DNA from: an uncultured Verrucomicrobiota bacterium
GTDB lineage: Bacteria > Verrucomicrobiota > Verrucomicrobiia > Limisphaerales > UBA9464
NCBI GenBank assembly: GCA_903854475.1
Contig: CAINWP010000220.1
Location: 1-50,034 of the forward strand
Direction of reading: 5' to 3'
DNA length: 50,034 nucleotides
Position 1 is the first letter of the stretch, and each line of letters begins with the position of its first letter. Both the position numbers and the translations under genes were made by a program. The notes beneath the pieces were generated by a model. That model did no database searches. It was given only the letters and a program-made list of their open reading frames with translations, and was not told where the DNA came from. Positions 18,162 to 27,305 of the stretch are shown piece after piece.

Positions 18162-19415
18162 TCACTCGTACCGCAGCGAATCGATCGGGTCGAGGTGGGC
18201 GGCCTTCCAGGCGGGGTAGGTGCCGAAGACAATTCCCACGGCTGAGCAAATGGCCAGTCCGATGCCCACCCAGTCCCAGGGGATTACCGGCGGGGCTTTC
18301 ACCACGAAGGAAATCAGGTTGCCGAAGAGGATGCCACCGACCACTCCCAAGGCGCCGCCCACTTCGCTCAACAACACGGCTTCGGCGATGAACTGGAGCA
18401 TCACGCTGCGCTTGCGCGCCCCAATCGCCCGCCGGATACCGATCTCGCGGGTCCGCTCGGTGACGCTCACGAGCATGATATTCATGATGCCAATGCCTGC
18501 GGCGATAAGGGCGATGCTGCTGATGGCTGCCACGCCGAGGCGAATGGCCGAGGTCAGGCTGCGGAACTGGCTCACGGCCGATTCGTTGGAGACGATCTCG
18601 AAGTCGTCATCGTCGCCGGGCGGTACTTGTCTCATCGTGCGCATGACGCCCCGGGCTTGTTCGACCATCTCCGCATAGGTGTCGCGGTTCGGGGCTTGTA
18701 CCTGGAGTTGAACCGACAAGTTCTCACCATACAGGCGTCGGGCCGAGCCGAGCGGAATGGCGATGAAGTTGTCGCGACTTTGGCCGAACAACGCACCGCG
18801 TTGGGCGAGCACCCCCACCACTTTGTAGCTAATACCTTGAAACTTCACCGACTCGTTTAAAGGCGAACCCCGCGGGAACAGTTTGGCGGCCAAGTCGAAA
18901 CCAAGCACACAAATGAGTCGGCCGCTGTCGTCATCGGCGGCGCTGAATCCGCGACCTTCGCCCAAGGTAAGATTCTGGGTCGTGAAGGCTTCGGGAGTCA
19001 TTCCGTTGCCGGGGATGTTGGGATTGGTTTGCGCGTAGCGGGAGGAAGCCTCGCCCGATCCGAAGTTGGCACTGGCCGAGACGGCTTGAGCCAGCGTGAC
19101 CCGCCGTTCGAGCTGGCTCAGATCCACGATGCGGAAGCGCCGTCGACGCAGATATTTTTCCCAATCAGCGTCATCGAAGCTGATGGCTGGGAAGCGCTGG
19201 AACTGGAAGGTGTTGGCCCCGAGGCCGTTCATGGCGTCCTCCAGGTTTTGCTGGAGCACGCGGATGCCGGTCATCACGGCGATGATGGAGAATACGCCGA
19301 CAAACACTCCCAGGATGGTGAGCGATGAGCGGAGGATATTGGTTTTAACGGCGTTGGCCGCCATCCGCACCATCTCAACGAGTTCGCGCCAAGGAGTCAT
19401 CGTCCGGGGGTTCAT
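18162..19415 (-). CDS. MacB/FtsX-type ABC transporter permease (second of pair)
   Basis: About 417 residues from the ATG at 19413-19415 (MNPRTMTPWRELVEMVRMA). An upstream in-frame ATG at 19592 would lie inside the preceding permease gene and is rejected. The layout is MacB-like: an N-terminal membrane helix (ILRSSLTILGVFVGVFSIIAV), a large periplasmic domain, then three C-terminal helices of the FtsX fold with the conserved block SVTERTREIGIRRAIGARKR. The end HLDPIDSLRYE is standard for the family. The preceding permease stops two bases upstream, indicating translational coupling. It probably forms a heterodimer with that permease. Confidence 0.93.
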   Translation of the reverse strand: MNPRTMTPWRELVEMVRMAANAVKTNILRSSLTILGVFVGVFSIIAVMTGIRVLQQNLEDAMNGLGANTFQFQRFPAISFDDADWEKYLRRRRFRIVDLSQLERRVTLAQAVSASANFGSGEASSRYAQTNPNIPGNGMTPEAFTTQNLTLGEGRGFSAADDDSGRLICVLGFDLAAKLFPRGSPLNESVKFQGISYKVVGVLAQRGALFGQSRDNFIAIPLGSARRLYGENLSVQLQVQAPNRDTYAEMVEQARGVMRTMRQVPPGDDDDFEIVSNESAVSQFRSLTSAIRLGVAAISSIALIAAGIGIMNIMLVSVTERTREIGIRRAIGARKRSVMLQFIAEAVLLSEVGGALGVVGGILFGNLISFVVKAPPVIPWDWVGIGLAICSAVGIVFGTYPAWKAAHLDPIDSLRYE

Positions 19416-19417
19416 GG

Positions 19418-20662
19418 CTATTCGCTTCGAAGCGCGTCGACCGGGTTCATGCGGCTGGCCCGCCACGCCGGGATGAAACCAGCCACCATGCCCGTGGCGG
19501 CTGAGACGAAGAGTGCCAGGGCCACGATCCACCAAGACATGCGTGCCTCGAAGACGGAGCCATTGGCTCGCGCGATCTCGCCGATTTTCCAAGAGATGGG
19601 CCAGGCGATCCCGACCCCGATGAGTCCAGCCAAGAGGGTGATTCCGGCGGCCTCCATGAGGAACTGCATCAGGATGGACCGGCGCTTGGCGCCCAGCGCC
19701 TTGCGAATACCAATCTCCTTGGTGCGCTCTGTGACCGACACGAACAAGATATTCATAATGCCGATGCCGCCCACGAAGAGGGACAGGCCGGTGACAAAGA
19801 ACCCGAAGCTGCCCAAGACCGCCTTGAAGCCGTCGAAAAACTTGGTGATCGCCTCCTGTTGGTTGATGGCGAAGTCGTCAGGTCGGCCGGGCTCGATCTT
19901 GCGGATGCTGCGGAAAAGGGATCGCGCTTCTTCCAGGGTCTCGGAGACGGCCTCTGGTTTAAGCGCTTTGACCGTGATGACGTAGTCGGGCCGGCGTTGA
20001 ATGTCGTCCTGGAAACGGGAGATGGGAATGACGGCCTGGTTGTCTTGGTTCCAGCCCAGCATGCTGCCCATTTTGTCGAGGACTCCCACGACCTCATAAG
20101 GCGTATCATTAATGCGGACCTTCTTGCCCACCGGGTTGTCGTTCGGGAAGAAGGATTCGGCCAAATAGGATCCGAGGACGCAAACGGGGCGCCCTGAACT
20201 GACGTCGGAGGCGCTGAGCCAACGCCCTTGGGCGACTGTGAGACCGCGAATGATGAGCGATTCTGGAGTGTTTCCGAGGAGCCAAACACCCTTGGCTCGG
20301 CGGCGTTCGTAGGCCACCGACGCTTGGAAGGCTTCGCACTGAGGGGCCATGACCGCGGCGGTGGTCATGCGCGACTCGAGCTCGCGGTACTGGGCGAAGG
20401 TGATTTCCCGCCGGTTCCGATAAATTCGGTAGTCTTCAAAACTCATCCACGGAAAGCGGCCGATGAAGAGCACGTCGGAGCCCATGGAAGAGACGGACCG
20501 GGTAAAGGCCTCACCCATGCCGTTGATCATGGTACCCACCAGTGTGGCCGTTAGGATGCCAATCACCACGCCGAGGGTAGTTAGGCCTGAACGCAGCTTG
20601 TTGGCCCGGATGGCCGCCACCGCAATGCGGGCCGATTCGCCCAGTTCGCTCCGGAGGGTCAT
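19418..20662 (-). CDS. MacB/FtsX-type ABC transporter permease (first of pair)
   Basis: 414 residues. An N-terminal helix ([22 protein letters not shown]) is followed by a periplasmic MacB-like domain with [36 protein letters not shown] split over the window's codons, and C-terminal FtsX helices with [20 protein letters not shown]. The last residues, [11 protein letters not shown], are the usual family ending. The start codon overlaps the stop of the ATPase gene by four bases. MacB-type transporters do not import; they use ATP to drive a periplasmic mechanical movement that pushes substrates (lipoproteins, peptides, macrolides) out with a MacA-type adaptor. Confidence 0.94.
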   Translation of the reverse strand: MTLRSELGESARIAVAAIRANKLRSGLTTLGVVIGILTATLVGTMINGMGEAFTRSVSSMGSDVLFIGRFPWMSFEDYRIYRNRREITFAQYRELESRMTTAAVMAPQCEAFQASVAYERRRAKGVWLLGNTPESLIIRGLTVAQGRWLSASDVSSGRPVCVLGSYLAESFFPNDNPVGKKVRINDTPYEVVGVLDKMGSMLGWNQDNQAVIPISRFQDDIQRRPDYVITVKALKPEAVSETLEEARSLFRSIRKIEPGRPDDFAINQQEAITKFFDGFKAVLGSFGFFVTGLSLFVGGIGIMNILFVSVTERTKEIGIRKALGAKRRSILMQFLMEAAGITLLAGLIGVGIAWPISWKIGEIARANGSVFEARMSWWIVALALFVSAATGMVAGFIPAWRASRMNPVDALRSE

Positions 20663-21378
20663 GGTGCCGATACCGAGGCCACGACGGCCCTGGGGTGCGG
20701 GTTGGTCTCATCGGCGGCGATCAGGCCGTCGCGAATGCGGATGACCCGGCGGGCGTGAAGGGCGACCTCTTCTTCGTGGGTGACCACGATGATGGTGTTT
20801 CCACGGCGGGACAGTTCCTCGAAGAGGCTGAGGATTTCGACACCGGTCTTAGAATCCAAATTCCCGGTGGGCTCGTCGGCCAGGATGATGGATGGAGAAT
20901 TGACCAAGGCCCGGGCGATGGCGACGCGCTGACGCTGTCCGCCGGAGAGTTCGTTCGGACGATGATGCATGCGCTCACCGAGACCCACGTTGACTAAGGT
21001 CTGTCGAGCGCGCTCACGCCGTTCCTTCGGGGGGACTCCGGCATAGATGAGCGGGAGCTCGACGTTGTGCAGGGCGTCGGCTCGAGCCAGCAGGTTGAAG
21101 CTCTGAAAGACGAAGCCGATCTCCCGGTTGCGGATGTCGGCGAGCTCGTTGTCGCTCATTCGAGCCACGTCCTTGCCGTTGAGTTCGTAGCTGCCCTCGC
21201 TGGGCGTATCTAGGCAACCCAGCAAGTTCATGAGGGTGGACTTGCCGGACCCCGACGGACCCATGATGGCCAGGTACTCGCCACGCTCGATTTGCACCGA
21301 GACCCCGCGCAGCGCGTGCACCGTTTCGGTGCCCATCACGTATCGGCGGGCCAGGTTCTGGATTCGGATGAGAGACAT
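20659..21378 (-). CDS. MacB/LolD-type ABC transporter ATP-binding protein
   Basis: 239 residues. All ABC motifs are present: Walker [11 protein letters not shown]-loop [20 protein letters not shown], signature [15 protein letters not shown], Walker [13 protein letters not shown] and the H-switch [12 protein letters not shown]. The first 20 residues ([20 protein letters not shown]) are typical of the LolD/MacB/FtsE class. It is separate from the permeases, unlike E. coli MacB, where both are one chain. It lies 20 bp after the adaptor gene and overlaps the first permease gene by four bases, so all four genes form one operon. Confidence 0.97.
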   Translation of the reverse strand: MSLIRIQNLARRYVMGTETVHALRGVSVQIERGEYLAIMGPSGSGKSTLMNLLGCLDTPSEGSYELNGKDVARMSDNELADIRNREIGFVFQSFNLLARADALHNVELPLIYAGVPPKERRERARQTLVNVGLGERMHHRPNELSGGQRQRVAIARALVNSPSIILADEPTGNLDSKTGVEILSLFEELSRRGNTIIVVTHEEEVALHARRVIRIRDGLIAADETNPHPRAVVASVSAP

Positions 21379-21398
21379 GGCCTTGGCAAGAGAGCGGC

Positions 21399-22673
21399 TC
21401 AGGGCTTCGAGTCTTTGGCCTTCTTCGCCTCCTCGAGTTGGACGAGCGAGCCGTCGTTCAACTCCTTGGAGATGGCTTTGAAATTCCCTGTGATGATTTC
21501 TTGGCCCTCGGTCACTCCTTCCAAGATCTCGTAGTGGGAGTCGTCGCTAATACCCCGCTTCACGGGCAGCATTTTGGCTTTGTCGATTTCTCGGACGAAG
21601 ACCACCTCGATGGGTTTGATCACGTTGCGAGCCTTCTTGCCGGCCAGAAATTCGATTTGTCCCTTGTCCTCCTCCGAAGTGGACCCGGTCTTCTTTGGGT
21701 CGGGTTCGGTGGACGAGGAGCCGGGCATGCGTGTGGTGACGGCTTGGATCGGAACAGTAATAACATTGGTTCGGTAGCGCGTCTCGATGTCGGCGGTCAC
21801 GCTCATGCCCGGCAAGAAAAGTCCTGTGTCGGCCATGCGGATACGGACCTCGAACTTGGTCGACTCTTGCTGGGTGCCAACGGCGGCGGTCTTGGCCGAA
21901 CGGGCCACCTGGGTGACCTGACCATCGAACTTCCGGTCCTTGAAGGAATCGACATCCAGGCGCGCCTTGAACCCGGGCTGGATGAGCACGACGTCCATTT
22001 CACCGACCTCGACGCGGGCTTCCATTTTGGTCAGGTCGGCCACGGTCATGATGTCGGTACCGGCCATCATACCTGTGCCAGAGACGCGTTCGCCAAATTC
22101 TGAATTGAGTTTGGAAACAGTGCCGTCGATGGGGCTGAAGATAATCGTTTTGGCGAGATCCTCTTGCGAACGCTTGAGGCTGGCTCGGGCCATCTCGATG
22201 CGTTGGGTCGAAGCAATGGCGTTGGCTCGAGCAACCTCGGCTCCGGTCCGAATTTCATCGAAGAGCGATCCGCTAATGAGTTGCCGGGAAAAGAGGTCTT
22301 CGTTGCGTTTGAGCTCAGCTTCGGCCTTCCGGGCGTTGGCCTCGGCGGTCAGCAGGTCGGCCTGTGATGACTTCAGGCTGGCCTCTTGGCTGCGGAGGGC
22401 GGCGGCATAGAGGTCGGGCCGCACTCGGACGAGCAAGTCGCCCTTGTGCACGTGTTGCCCCTCTTTCACTGGCAGGTCGATGATCTCGCCGGCCACCTCG
22501 GAGCTGATCTTCACTTGCACCACGGGTTGCAGCTTGCCGCTGCCGGTCACCACCTCGGTGAGGTTGCGGCGTTGGGCCTTCTCGGTGGTCACCGTCACAG
22601 GCTTCTGGCGGTTGCAGCCCGCGCCGAAGAGGGCAGCGGCCGCAAGCAACGGGAGGAGGTGGCGATGAGACAT
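21399..22673 (-). CDS. MacA-like periplasmic adaptor (HlyD family) lipoprotein
   Basis: About 424 residues from the ATG at 22671-22673. The start [20 protein letters not shown] carries a lipobox (FGAGC), so the protein is a lipoprotein; longer in-frame starts (up to 22949) lack sense. The order is standard for membrane fusion proteins: first half of a lipoyl domain ([20 protein letters not shown]), a long coiled-coil hairpin ([29 protein letters not shown]), the second lipoyl half ([19 protein letters not shown]), then the beta-barrel and membrane-proximal domains. It bridges the inner-membrane transporter to an outer-membrane channel; no TolC-type gene is visible nearby, so a shared channel is likely. 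It is the first gene of the exporter operon. Confidence 0.93.
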   Translation of the reverse strand: MSHRHLLPLLAAAALFGAGCNRQKPVTVTTEKAQRRNLTEVVTGSGKLQPVVQVKISSEVAGEIIDLPVKEGQHVHKGDLLVRVRPDLYAAALRSQEASLKSSQADLLTAEANARKAEAELKRNEDLFSRQLISGSLFDEIRTGAEVARANAIASTQRIEMARASLKRSQEDLAKTIIFSPIDGTVSKLNSEFGERVSGTGMMAGTDIMTVADLTKMEARVEVGEMDVVLIQPGFKARLDVDSFKDRKFDGQVTQVARSAKTAAVGTQQESTKFEVRIRMADTGLFLPGMSVTADIETRYRTNVITVPIQAVTTRMPGSSSTEPDPKKTGSTSEEDKGQIEFLAGKKARNVIKPIEVVFVREIDKAKMLPVKRGISDDSHYEILEGVTEGQEIITGNFKAISKELNDGSLVQLEEAKKAKDSKP

Positions 22674-22926
22674 TTGGAAGGAATGAAAACGGTTCGACGA
22701 GGGGTACTTGAAAGTCCTGAGAGGCTTGGGGCGGAGAGTCGTTCGGTTCAGAATGCGTCGAACTTGTCTCAGATCGGACACCGAATTTCGGAAATCTTTG
22801 GGACTGAAGACCGAGTTCATCGGCTGAAGAGTCCGGGCTGGGGAGTGCCTTCCGGGCTGTGATGGCCCCAATCGACTCAGGCCCCGCGGAATCATTCGAC
22901 ACGATCCGTCGGGGCCGTCGGGCGAC

Positions 22927-23094
22927 TTAATGTTGGTCCAAGCAACCAAATTTCACGAACAGGCCGCCGAAGATCGCTGTGCCGCCCAAAAGCAGGTAGA
23001 CACCATACCCTTTACCGCTGGCAGTGCAGGCGATGCCGGCACTCAGTACGGCCGTGGTCACGAGGAAAAAGGCGAGCGACGCGATGAACTTCAT
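22927..23094 (-). CDS. small membrane protein (55 residues)
   Basis: Start chosen at the ATG 23092-23094 ([20 protein letters not shown]). The longer in-frame reading to 23445 would run antisense through the start of the pseudopilin gene and is rejected. Two hydrophobic segments (residues 5-22 and about 31-47, [18 protein letters not shown]) are separated by a short polar turn, suggesting a two-helix inner-membrane protein. The tail is FGCLDQH. No family recognised. It is divergent from the pseudopilin gene and lies upstream of the exporter operon on the same strand, 254 bp away. Confidence 0.55.
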   Translation of the reverse strand: MKFIASLAFFLVTTAVLSAGIACTASGKGYGVYLLLGGTAIFGGLFVKFGCLDQH

Positions 23095-23245
23095 GTCGGA
23101 CGAACATAGCCAGAACCCCATGAGGCTCAAGTCACGAATAGATGGGTGGGTGGGTCTGGTTACAGCAGACTGTGCGTTTAGCACATTGCCTCCGGCAGTG
23201 GTCCTGCCCACTGTATCCACTAGATCCCGCATTTCTGACCGCCTT

Positions 23246-23998
23246 ATGAAGAGGACCCCGTCTGCCCTTTCGGCCCGCCGCGCCTTCACCTTGATCGAAC
23301 TCTTGGTGGTTATTGCGATCATCGCCATTCTGGCCGGGATGCTCTTGCCCGCCTTAGCCAAGGCTAAGAGCAAGGCCGTTGTGACGAAGTGCTCCAGCAA
23401 TTTGCGCAATCTGGGGCTGGCGGTGCGGATGTACGCGTTCGACAACCGTGATCAGTTTCCCGATTGCACGGGGGCTGTTTGGCCTTGGGATCTTCCAGCC
23501 AAGGCGGCCAATGCCTTCGTGGTTAATGGCGGCCAACGGAGCATTTTGTACTGCCCGGGTTTCGAAAAACAAAATAACAACCAACTCTGGTCGTTCACCA
23601 CGGGGGTGACCAATGAGGTGGCGGGGGAAACGGCCAACGGATACCGCGTGATTGGTTATGCCGTGGCGTTCAAGGGCTCAGGACGCATCAAGGCCACCAA
23701 TATCACCGAGGGTTTCAACCCCAAGCCCTGGACCATCGCTGGTCAGGAGTTCGAGCCAGGCCCCTCCTCGCGGGTCGTTGTCGCTGACGCCACCTTGTCG
23801 AACTCGGCCAATCGCACGGGGGGTAGCCGCAATTTCACCAAGGTGGATGGCGGATGGGCTGGCCACAGTTCGGCTCACCTCAATGGTTCGCTTCCGGCGG
23901 GCGGTAATGTGCTCATGCTCGATGGACATGCCGAGTTCCGAAAATTTGCCCAGCAAGAGGTCCGGACCGACGGATCCGTTCCGCATTTCTGGTGGTGA
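23246..23998 (+). CDS. type II secretion/type IV pilus-like pseudopilin
   Basis: 250 residues from the ATG at 23246. The N-terminus [19 protein letters not shown] followed by [18 protein letters not shown] is a class III signal: the prepilin peptidase cleaves before Phe and methylates it, with Glu at +5. The body has [23 protein letters not shown] and ends in [14 protein letters not shown], the arrangement common to the abundant pseudopilins of Verrucomicrobia and Planctomycetes (related to DUF1559 proteins). Such proteins are inner-membrane anchored and face the periplasm. No secretion genes are adjacent, as is usual for these dispersed pseudopilins. Confidence 0.9.
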   Translation: MKRTPSALSARRAFTLIELLVVIAIIAILAGMLLPALAKAKSKAVVTKCSSNLRNLGLAVRMYAFDNRDQFPDCTGAVWPWDLPAKAANAFVVNGGQRSILYCPGFEKQNNNQLWSFTTGVTNEVAGETANGYRVIGYAVAFKGSGRIKATNITEGFNPKPWTIAGQEFEPGPSSRVVVADATLSNSANRTGGSRNFTKVDGGWAGHSSAHLNGSLPAGGNVLMLDGHAEFRKFAQQEVRTDGSVPHFWW

Positions 23999-24021
23999 GC
24001 CGGTCGTGATCAGTTGTGAAC

Positions 24022-24043
24022 CAATTCCTTCTGAGCGGAATTG
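24022..24043 (+). terminator. possible weak terminator of the pseudopilin gene
   Basis: Arms CAATTCC (24022-24028) and GGAATTG (24037-24043) form a 7-bp stem with an 8-base loop, followed by TTTCGG. The T-run is short, so efficiency is doubtful. Confidence 0.35.
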
Positions 24044-24130
24044 TTTCGGCGCGCGCGGGTTTTTGTGAGTGTTGTTCCAACGTCCGCGTTGCGTCGGTAG
24101 GCTGTTTCTGTAAGTTTTTTCACTCTATCT

Positions 24131-24808
24131 ATGGCTCTCGACGGCACTGACTTTGTGGATACTGACCTGCGCACCTCGGGCGGATCTTCCCCACGGCTGG
24201 CCACGGCCAGTTCGTCGATGTCTGGGGCCACCGGGCGGGCTCCGACTCGGGAAGAACTCGATAGCCAATTGACGGCCACCCAGCAGGACTTGGCCAAGTT
24301 ACGCGAGGCTCAGGAGCAACTGGAGCGAGCCAAGGCAGCGATCGAAGAAATGCGCCGCCGCCGCGGTGAGTTTCACACGGGTCGCGAGGAGATGCTGCAG
24401 AACCTTCTCCGGGGAGTCGCCTTGCTGGAGCAGGCCGAGATGAATCTTCGGCGGGACGCTCTCCAAATGGGACGCACGCTGGAGGGGTTGCGAAGTGCGC
24501 TGGGCAATGTGCAGGGACTCAATGAGCAGGCTTGGACGGACACTACCTGGGAAACGGAATTATCCCGAGCCTTGGCGGCCATCGAAAATGCTCGCATGGA
24601 GTGGAATCAGGCCCGCTTGGCTTGGTCGGTGTTGGAAGAGGGGGCTGCCTCGGCCGGACAGCCCACTGGGTCCGCTACGCCCGTTTCGCTGCTGACCGGA
24701 CTGACCACCGCTCAATTGGCTCGTCTGGGCTTGGCCTTCAATTGGCCGGTGGCCTTGCTCGGCCTGGGAGTCTTTGCCTTAGCCGCGGTTCTGGCCCTCA
24801 AGCGCTGA
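24131..24808 (+). CDS. hypothetical coiled-coil protein with C-terminal membrane anchor
   Basis: 225 residues, no family recognised. After a Ser/Thr/Gly-rich N-terminus of about 40 residues comes a long heptad-rich region (ELDSQLTATQQDLAKLREAQ, then EEMLQNLLRGVALLEQAEMN), very likely coiled coil to about residue 170. A single hydrophobic segment closes the chain (NWPVALLGLGVFALAAVLAL, ending KR), so the protein looks tail-anchored with a cytoplasmic body. It lies 18 bp before a second tail-anchored gene; the pair probably forms an operon and perhaps a complex. Confidence 0.7.
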   Translation: MALDGTDFVDTDLRTSGGSSPRLATASSSMSGATGRAPTREELDSQLTATQQDLAKLREAQEQLERAKAAIEEMRRRRGEFHTGREEMLQNLLRGVALLEQAEMNLRRDALQMGRTLEGLRSALGNVQGLNEQAWTDTTWETELSRALAAIENARMEWNQARLAWSVLEEGAASAGQPTGSATPVSLLTGLTTAQLARLGLAFNWPVALLGLGVFALAAVLALKR

Positions 24809-24826
24809 GGACGGGCGACGAAGACC

Positions 24827-25285
24827 ATGGCTTGGTTTATCAAAGCAAAGGATCCGATGTCGGTCCGCCAGGCCGAGTTGGACCGTGAAATCGAGGTCAT
24901 TCAGCGGCGCATCTCGGACCTTTCAGCTCGGCCGCTGCCCCCGGCTCGAGCGTTGCCGCCCCGACCTCGAGAAGCCACCCAGCCCTTTGGATCAGTTCCG
25001 CCGCGGGCCGTTCCGGCTCCAACTCCCACGAGTGTGGTGGGCTCGCGATCAGGGGCGTCCGTGCCTACCGATCGTTTTAATCTTGTTGAGGCCTGGCAGC
25101 GCTGGGTGCAGCGATTCGGGGGGCAGCCTCGCCGTCCCTCCGGTTTGGTTCATCTAATGGCGGCCGGTTCGGTTCACGGTTTGCGTCCCCTCCGCTACGA
25201 GCGCAAGATTGCTCGCCGCCGTTTCCTTCTGTCCTTGAGTCTCCTTCTCCTTCTGCTCTACGGCATCGCCCGCGAAGTTTTCTGA
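24827..25285 (+). CDS. hypothetical Pro-rich protein with C-terminal membrane anchor
   Basis: 152 residues, no family recognised. The start MAWFIKAKDP precedes a short coiled-coil-like helix (QAELDREIEVIQRRISDLSA), a Pro/Ala-rich linker (ARPLPPARALPPRPRE), a basic segment (RPLRYERKIARRRF) and a final hydrophobic helix (LLSLSLLLLLLYGIAREVF). The arrangement, with a positive flank before the terminal helix, indicates a cytoplasmic tail-anchored protein. It follows the coiled-coil gene by 18 bp and overlaps the convergent DUF7009-like gene by 28 bp at its 3' end. Confidence 0.65.
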   Translation: MAWFIKAKDPMSVRQAELDREIEVIQRRISDLSARPLPPARALPPRPREATQPFGSVPPRAVPAPTPTSVVGSRSGASVPTDRFNLVEAWQRWVQRFGGQPRRPSGLVHLMAAGSVHGLRPLRYERKIARRRFLLSLSLLLLLLYGIAREVF

Positions 25286-25632
25286 TCTGCCGAGCTGTCG
25301 GTGTCCCCGTTCCCAAGCCGGAGGTGGCGCCGGGGAAGGTCTTTCTCGAGGATGAGTCGAGTGCCCCAGGGAGTGAGGTATTCGAGTGTGAGGGTTTCTG
25401 AATCGGCCCAGTGCTGCGCAGCCGACTGAGGGACAGCCACATTCCAACATCCCGATTCAGTGGTGATCTTCCAGTCGGGCCCGGGGTTCAGCTCCAGGCG
25501 ATAGGCCCATCGATCTTGGGCTAAGGGGCCGATTTGGATCTCGCCGGCGCACTGCCCTGTCGCCATCCAATCTGCCACCTCCGGAGAGCGCATCCGGAAA
25601 CGCATTGTCGAATCGACCCACCGTACCTTCAT
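25258..25632 (-). CDS. DUF7009-like small protein
   Basis: 124 residues. The sequence MKVRWVDSTMRFRMRSPEVA, then WAYRLELNPGPDWKITTESG, VAVPQSAAQHWADSE and RLILEKDLPRRH follows the pattern I associate with DUF7009: MKIRI...S.R.R...SEV, a Y-x-L strand, a VP...W block and an EKD motif near the C-terminus. Function is unknown; it is a small, probably all-beta cytoplasmic protein with a polar tail. The usual C-terminal Asn-Pro element was not found. It is convergent and overlapping with the tail-anchored gene. Confidence 0.6.
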   Translation of the reverse strand: MKVRWVDSTMRFRMRSPEVADWMATGQCAGEIQIGPLAQDRWAYRLELNPGPDWKITTESGCWNVAVPQSAAQHWADSETLTLEYLTPWGTRLILEKDLPRRHLRLGNGDTDSSADQKTSRAMP

Positions 25633-25679
25633 CGGCCAAACGCTGAACGGAACGGGGCCAAAGAGGAAGAGGGCTCCGC

Positions 25680-25947
25680 AGGCTCAGTGACAAGAAATCG
25701 GTGAGGATCGCTCCAGGAGAGTCCGGAGGGTTTGACCGGTGGGGCGGGGTCGCGTTGGATGAAGCCCATGCTCCCGTTGCGTTCCTGGAGGTGGATTCCC
25801 AAGCTCTTGATGGGTTGGGCGACGACCTTGAGTCAACGATCACCTGGGCGGGGGGGAGCCGATGTGTCTGCGTTGCGGGAGACGCCCGTGCGCCTCTGGT
25901 GGTTCCTAAAGGATGCCGATCTCTACGCGTTCCAATTTCCAGAATGA
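25680..25947 (+). pseudogene. frameshifted C-terminal remnant of a secreted glycoside-hydrolase-like protein
   Basis: Two frames join into one recognisable C-terminus. The first reads DDLESTITWAGG and stops making sense after a run of seven G at 25850-25856. The next frame continues GADVSALRETPVRLWWFLKD followed by ADLYAFQF and a stop at 25945-25947. The composite G.G.DL..TITW.GG.DVSAL...PVRL.F.LKDADLY.F.F is the usual ending of large glycosyl-hydrolase-like proteins (GH32-type and similar) in Planctomycetes and Verrucomicrobia. Removing one G restores a continuous frame. A stop at 25644 closes the first frame upstream, so only about 85 residues remain. It occupies the otherwise gene-free space before the NamZ-like gene. 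Family identity is from memory of the motif; the frameshift is directly seen. Confidence 0.6.
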
Positions 25948-27305
25948 GAGTGAACCCATTGCTTATGCCGTTTTCAGATCAACCCACCGAAGGAGTCGGT
26001 CGTATTCCGTGCCAAAGCCTGCTTGTGAGTTCGGGAGGTTGGGCTCTGCTTGCCGCGTGGCTGTGCTTGAGTGCGATGATCCCGGTTGAGGTCCGGGCCG
26101 AGATTCGCACGGGCGCCGATTACTTGCTGGCTGACGAGGCGTCGCCGCTGCGGGGCAAACGGATTGGCTTGATCACCAACCCCACCGGCGTGACGCGCGA
26201 CTTGGAGTCACTGCCCTTGAAGCTGCGCCAGCGGAAGGACTTCGAGTTGGTGGCACTCTACGGTCCGGAGCACGGGGTCCGGGGTAACGCACAGGCGGGT
26301 GACAAGGTGGGGTTTCAGTGGGATTCGGTGCTGGGGCTCCCGCTCTTCAGCCTGTACGGCAAAACCTTTAAGCCCACGGGCCCCATGCTGACCAACATCG
26401 CAGGGATGGTCCGCGGCAGCCCGGGTATCCCCACCAATGCCGCCCTGGCCGAACGCATCGACCTCATGGTCTTCGACATCCAGGATGTGGGTTCGCGGGC
26501 CTACACCTACGTGGGCACCCTTTCCAAGGCCATGGAGGCCTGTGCCGAGCATGGCATTCCGCTGCTCGTGCTAGACAGGCCCAACCCACTCGGGGGCGTC
26601 GTGCTGGAGGGTCCCGTGCTGGAGGCACCTGAGTGGGTGTCGTTGGTGGGAATCCAGCCCATCCCCATGCGCCACGGAATGACCGTGGGTGAGCTGGCGC
26701 GCCTCTTCAACGCCCACTTCCTGGCCAAGCCGGTAGCCTTGACGGTGACACCGGTCACCGGGTGGTCGCGTTCCCTGGACTTCGCGCAAACGGGCCTGCC
26801 TTGGGTGATGCCCTCGCCCAATATGCCTACCCTGGACACCGCCCGCGTCTATCCGGGCCAAGTGCTGCTCGAGGGGAGCAACCTCTCCGAGGGTCGCGGA
26901 ACCACTCGACCGTTCGAGTACTTCGGTGCGCCCTGGATTCGGGGGAGGGAATTGACCGATGCCCTCAATGCACTCCATCTGCCCGGGGTCGTCTTTCGGG
27001 AGGCGTGGTTCACCCCGTCCTTCTCGAAGCACCGCGGCGAACTTTGTGGAGGCAGTCAAATCCATGTGACCGATGCGGCCCGCTTCCGCTCGGTAATTAC
27101 CACGCTCCGCCTCCTCGAGACCGTGCGACGGTTGTACCCGGGTCAGCTCACTTTTCAGGGGTCGACCTTCGACCGCCTCATGGGTACAGCGAAGGTGCGC
27201 CCTTTGTTGGAAGCGGGACTCGACCTCGCCCCGGCGATAGCGCGTATCGAGTCCGACGTGAAGGCGTTCGAGACTCTCCGACAGCCTTACCTGCTTTATC
27301 CCTGA
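25944..27305 (+). CDS. DUF1343 / NamZ-like exo-beta-N-acetylmuramidase, secreted
   Basis: About 453 residues from the ATG at 25944 (another at 25965); an N-terminal hydrophobic segment (GGWALLAAWLCLSAMIPVEVRA) acts as signal peptide. The body begins RTGADYLLADEASPLRGKRIGLITNPTGVT and has the family marks ALYGPEHGVRG, VFDIQDVGSRAYTYVGTL and LLVLDRPNPLGG. NamZ (GH171, formerly DUF1343) releases N-acetylmuramic acid from the non-reducing end of peptidoglycan fragments, supporting cell-wall turnover or use of bacterial walls as food. The longer open frame upstream belongs to the gene remnant at 25680-25947. The stop codon overlaps the end of lnt by 10 bp. Confidence 0.9.
   Translation: MRVNPLLMPFSDQPTEGVGRIPCQSLLVSSGGWALLAAWLCLSAMIPVEVRAEIRTGADYLLADEASPLRGKRIGLITNPTGVTRDLESLPLKLRQRKDFELVALYGPEHGVRGNAQAGDKVGFQWDSVLGLPLFSLYGKTFKPTGPMLTNIAGMVRGSPGIPTNAALAERIDLMVFDIQDVGSRAYTYVGTLSKAMEACAEHGIPLLVLDRPNPLGGVVLEGPVLEAPEWVSLVGIQPIPMRHGMTVGELARLFNAHFLAKPVALTVTPVTGWSRSLDFAQTGLPWVMPSPNMPTLDTARVYPGQVLLEGSNLSEGRGTTRPFEYFGAPWIRGRELTDALNALHLPGVVFREAWFTPSFSKHRGELCGGSQIHVTDAARFRSVITTLRLLETVRRLYPGQLTFQGSTFDRLMGTAKVRPLLEAGLDLAPAIARIESDVKAFETLRQPYLLYP

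Noticed and set aside
19416-19592. Longer start of the second MacB permease at 19592
   Set aside because: The extra residues lie antiphase within the preceding permease gene and lack conservation; the ATG at 19413-19415 follows its stop by two bases.
23095-23445. Long minus-strand frame upstream of the 55-residue membrane protein
   Set aside because: It runs antisense across the pseudopilin start; only the last 55 residues have a plausible membrane-protein sequence.
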